Origin: an uncultured Parafilimonas sp.
GTDB taxonomy: Bacteria > Bacteroidota > Bacteroidia > Chitinophagales > Chitinophagaceae
Length of the DNA stretch: 64,000 nucleotides
Assembly: GCA_903882935.1 (NCBI GenBank)
Contig: CAIRZB010000108.1
Location: 33,394 to 97,393 of the forward strand
Direction of reading: 5' to 3'
Shown here piece by piece: positions 61,363 through 64,000 of this stretch; the first letter of the stretch is position 1; each line of letters opens with the position of its first letter. Under the pieces are notes generated by a model that saw only the letters and a list, made by a program, of their open reading frames with translations, had not been told where the DNA came from and made no database searches. A program made the position numbers and the translations under genes.

Positions 61363-62730
61363 ATGACTACTATTGCTGAACTTACAGAAAAGTATAATAG
61401 GCAGGTTGCGCGGTATACGAGTTACCCCACAGTGCCTTATTGGTACAATTTAAGCGACACAACCCAATGGGAACAAAGGTTTAAAACAAACTTTAGGCAG
61501 CATAACAGCGGCGAAGGCATTAGCCTGTATTTACATTTACCCTTTTGCGAATCGTTGTGTACTTACTGCGCCTGCAATAAAAGAATTACCACAAACCATT
61601 GTGTGGAGGATGAATATATAAAGGCCATACTAAAAGAATGGGCATTGTATTGCAGCCTTATGGATGAAAAGCCTGTTATACGGGAGCTGCATTTAGGCGG
61701 CGGCACGCCTACATTTTTTTCGCCCGAAAATCTTGAAAAGCTGCTCACCCAAATTTACAAAGGCAGTGTATTGCACCCTAACAAAGAATTTAGCATAGAA
61801 GGCCACCCAAACAACACCACCAAACAACACCTTGAAACATTATACCGGCTTGGGTTTACACGGATTAGCTATGGCGTGCAGGACAATGACCCGATTGTGC
61901 AACGGGCGATAAACCGCATACAGCCCATTGAAAATGTTCGCAAGGCCACCGATATTGCCAGAGAGGTTGGTTTTAAATCAGTAAACTTCGATTTAATTTA
62001 TGGACTGCCGTTCCAAACCCTAGAAGGGGAGGAAAAAACGATAAAAGAGGTTATTGCCCTGCAACCAGACCGTATAGCCTTTTACAGTTATGCCCATGTG
62101 CCTTGGAAACAAAAGGCGCAACGTTTATTTGATGAAACAAATTTGCCACCCGCCCATACAAAACTACAGCTATACCTGTTAGGCAAACAACTGCTGTTGG
62201 ATGCAGGCTACACCGATATTGGTATGGACCATTTTGCCCTACCCAGTGACGACCTTTACCTGCAATGGATGCAAAATAAGCTGCACCGTAATTTTATGGG
62301 GTACACTACCACCCACACCAAAATGTTGGTGGGCTTGGGAGTAAGTGCCATAAGCGACACGGGCGATGCTTTTGCGCAAAACCACAAGGAGCTGGAGAAC
62401 TACTACCGCAGCATTGAGCAAGGTATATTGCCCATTACAAAAGGATACTTTTTGGACGAAACTGATAAAACATTTAAGCAATATATTCTGGATATTATTT
62501 GCAAAGGGCGTACCGAATTGCTGCCAGGCTACATTGACTTTTTGAATGAATATACGATACCACGGCTTAGGGAAATGGAAGCTGACGGGCTGCTGGTTTT
62601 TGAAAATAATATAGTTACTGTAACCAAAACAGGTAGGCAGTTTGTACGCAATATTTGCCAGGCATTTGATATGGTTGCGTATGCCGAGGAGAATAGCCAA
62701 ACTAAAAAATCATTTAGCTACGCAGTATAA
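61363..62730 (+). CDS. hemN: Oxygen-independent coproporphyrinogen III dehydrogenase
   Basis: A 455-residue radical SAM enzyme. The Fe-S cluster motif is CESLCTYCACNK (C-x3-C-x2-C plus the extra C of HemN), preceded by the N-terminal YTSYPTVPYWY typical of HemN. Conserved LHLGGGTPTFFSPE and VQDNDPIVQRAINRIQ follow. It decarboxylates coproporphyrinogen III to protoporphyrinogen IX without O2, so the cell can make haem at low oxygen. The ATG at 61363 begins the conserved N-terminus. A strong terminator lies 24 nt downstream. Confidence 0.95.
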   Translation: MTTIAELTEKYNRQVARYTSYPTVPYWYNLSDTTQWEQRFKTNFRQHNSGEGISLYLHLPFCESLCTYCACNKRITTNHCVEDEYIKAILKEWALYCSLMDEKPVIRELHLGGGTPTFFSPENLEKLLTQIYKGSVLHPNKEFSIEGHPNNTTKQHLETLYRLGFTRISYGVQDNDPIVQRAINRIQPIENVRKATDIAREVGFKSVNFDLIYGLPFQTLEGEEKTIKEVIALQPDRIAFYSYAHVPWKQKAQRLFDETNLPPAHTKLQLYLLGKQLLLDAGYTDIGMDHFALPSDDLYLQWMQNKLHRNFMGYTTTHTKMLVGLGVSAISDTGDAFAQNHKELENYYRSIEQGILPITKGYFLDETDKTFKQYILDIICKGRTELLPGYIDFLNEYTIPRLREMEADGLLVFENNIVTVTKTGRQFVRNICQAFDMVAYAEENSQTKKSFSYAV

Positions 62731-62753
62731 TAGCGTGTATGCCAAATATAAAT

Positions 62754-62782
62754 TGCCCCCACCTGGTAAAACAGTGGGGGCA
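62754..62782 (+). terminator. Terminator after hemN
   Basis: TGCCCCCAC / GTGGGGGCA 9-bp perfect stem with an 11-nt loop, followed by GTTTATTT. Confidence 0.85.
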
Positions 62783-62903
62783 GTTTATTTACAATCCAAT
62801 TTTGTCTGGTATTTTACAAATCTCTCTGCTTATGGCAAAGCTAACAGTAAGTCTTCAATGCCTGCAAGCTCGCAGTTTTTGGTTTTCCATCGCGCCTTTG
62901 TTT

Positions 62904-63359
62904 CTAATTCATACCGTTCTCAAAACGACCTGTTTTCTCGTTTATCAAAATACGGTAAACTACTCCTTTAATTAGGTCGTAGTCACTAGGCGGAAAGGGC
63001 CAATGTGGAGATAGCTCAACTGTTTTGCTGGTGATAAATGGCAGCGGGCGGCTAAACAATATTTTTAATGCGTTGTCCCGATCGTTTTTGTTGGTTAGTT
63101 CTTCAAAAGTACCCCAGCAGATAACGCTTTTCCAATTAGCCATATCATGCAAGTGGTCAACCTCAAAGCAAACATTGGGGTTTTGGCGCATAATATTCAA
63201 TTTCATACCTTCTTCACTATGCCCGTATACGTATTTCCCATCAAAGGCATAGCTTAATGGCACAACATAGGTTTTACCGTTTGCATGGCAGCCCAAATGC
63301 CCAATCGACTGATGGTGTATAAAAGCGTCAATATCCTCATTACTTAAATGACCAAACAT
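62904..63359 (-). CDS. Pyridoxamine 5'-phosphate oxidase-like flavin-binding protein
   Basis: A 151-residue split-barrel protein. SIGHLGCHANGKTYVVPLSY is the FMN-binding start of the PNPOx-like family (Nim-type subgroup), with ICWGTFEELT as the conserved strand. It probably binds FMN or haem/F420-like cofactors; family members serve as nitroreductase-like or flavin-chaperone proteins. Two FNR/Crp-like palindromes precede it at 22-bp spacing, tying it to the low-oxygen regulon. Monocistronic. Confidence 0.85.
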   Translation of the reverse strand: MFGHLSNEDIDAFIHHQSIGHLGCHANGKTYVVPLSYAFDGKYVYGHSEEGMKLNIMRQNPNVCFEVDHLHDMANWKSVICWGTFEELTNKNDRDNALKILFSRPLPFITSKTVELSPHWPFPPSDYDLIKGVVYRILINEKTGRFENGMN

Positions 63360-63404
63360 GGTTATTCATTTTTGTAAATGTACCAACGCAACAAACTGCT
63401 TATA

Positions 63405-63498
63405 ATGACCTTCGTCAACATGTTCAATGACAATCGTCACTATTATACAGGTTGCCCTTAGGTTGACTACAATCACGGCAAATATTGACGTTCATCAC
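63405..63498. promoter_or_regulatory. FNR/Crp-like palindromes upstream of flavin gene
   Basis: ATGACCTTCGTCAA (63405-63418) and ATGACAATCGTCAC (63427-63440) have the TGAC-N4-GTCA form and the same 22-bp spacing as the ccoI pair; TTGACGTTCATCAC (63485-63498) is a third, weaker site. Confidence 0.65.
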
Positions 63499-63877
63499 GT
63501 ATTGTACAGTAGGCATGAGCAAATTTTGTACCTATCTGTTCACATAATTTTTAAAGAATTGGCCGGCGATTTTTTTGCGTATGTATGCTGCCATTATTTT
63601 TTTAAACAACGGTAGTAAAAAAATTACTGGCTTTAATATTAGGGCGCAGGAATATAGGTGCCGTGACAAGGCAAAAAAATTGTTTAGTACCAATTTCAGG
63701 TAGTTACTTACAGATAATAGTTTTTGATAAGCAAGGCAGTTAAGTTGTTTTTTATTAAGGCGGGTAATTTTGGGGGCTACCTTTTTCTATTTTAATTGAA
63801 TTTTTTGTGCGGCCCTTGCTTGCCAGTTGTTTTTGATAACCGATAGCCGCCTTTAATTTTTTTATAGGAATTAGCAC
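63499..63877. other. AT-rich spacer between flavin gene and IS1595-type transposase
   Basis: No gene or RNA supported. A possible insertion-sequence end begins near 63767 (TTTTGGGGGCTACC), upstream of the transposase stop. The right part of the element lies outside the window. Confidence 0.45.
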
Positions 63878-64000
63878 TTAGGTCGCACTTCGTTTTTGAA
63901 TATTTTCTAAACGTATAGGCGGGGCTTGCATCATACGTTCAATTAGTGCATTAAAAGTACCCGCCATTGCATTTCTCCTGTTGAACCTGAAGTGGTATTC
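63878..64000 (-). mobile_element. IS1595-type transposase, C-terminus only (cut by window end)
   Basis: The minus-strand frame reads EYHFRFNRRNAMAGTFNALI and ends EIQKRSAT-like (NIQKRSAT). EYxFRFNRR is the typical C-terminal motif of IS1595-family DDE transposases (ISXO2-like domain). About 40 residues of the terminus are in the window; the rest continues to the right. It is too short for the ORF scan because it is cut by the edge. Confidence 0.8.

Overview
The window comes from a Bacteroidota chromosome, most like the Chitinophagaceae/Sphingobacteriales side of the phylum. The evidence is the gliding-motility pair gldF/gldG, a type IX secretion type-B C-terminal domain, the MurF-alanine racemase fusion, a CusA-TolC fusion pump, a CcoI-type copper ATPase and a Crp-type response regulator. 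Assignments rest on motifs and family knowledge read from the sequence; no database search was run.

Positions 1 to about 18061 are the right-hand part of an integrative element. Its right end is a 50-nt tRNA-Phe 3' half (18012-18061, anticodon GAA) beside an inward-facing tyrosine recombinase (16528-17856). The left end lies outside the window. The element carries type I restriction hsdR with a YgjP-type metallopeptidase, an ssb and a J-domain gene, a Phd/PIN toxin-antitoxin pair, an AbiEi/AbiEii pair, and a tightly overlapping Ubl-E2-JAB-E1 ubiquitin-like conjugation operon. That operon faces a divergent XRE regulator/ImmA-type protease pair resembling the CapH/CapP switch of other anti-phage systems. 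This operon and its regulators (12672-16481) are the best candidate for a little-described system.

Between 3.3 and 8.5 kb the element is a mosaic. Three copies of a 250-370 bp structured, non-coding repeat separate blocks of foreign-looking genes: an AlpA-like regulator, a lone DUF4102 arm-binding protein, a P4-type integrase, a winged-helix protein, and a type IV pilin-like protein with a 14-nt homopolymer in its leader. Several of these genes have strong Shine-Dalgarno sequences, unlike typical Bacteroidota. A very long imperfect hairpin lies upstream of ssb.

From 18.1 kb on the sequence is host chromosome: a frameshifted aldo/keto reductase, a TPR protein, a deoxyhypusine synthase-like enzyme, a cluster of exported or membrane unknowns, a NarL-type two-component pair, a PKD-repeat T9SS cargo, a heavy-metal RND efflux operon ending in a broken VIT-type transporter, the IetAS ATPase/protease defence pair, an Lhr-like helicase with repeat-derived insertions, a retropepsin-like protein with an unknown partner, a dihaem cytochrome, a cysteine desulfurase, gldFG, murF-alr, lspA, an L,D-transpeptidase and rsmE. 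The last section (57-63.5 kb) looks like a low-oxygen/haem regulon: CcoI ATPase, Crp-type response regulator, HemN and a flavin-binding protein, with FNR/Crp-like palindromes in the promoters. The window ends in the C-terminus of an IS1595-type transposase.
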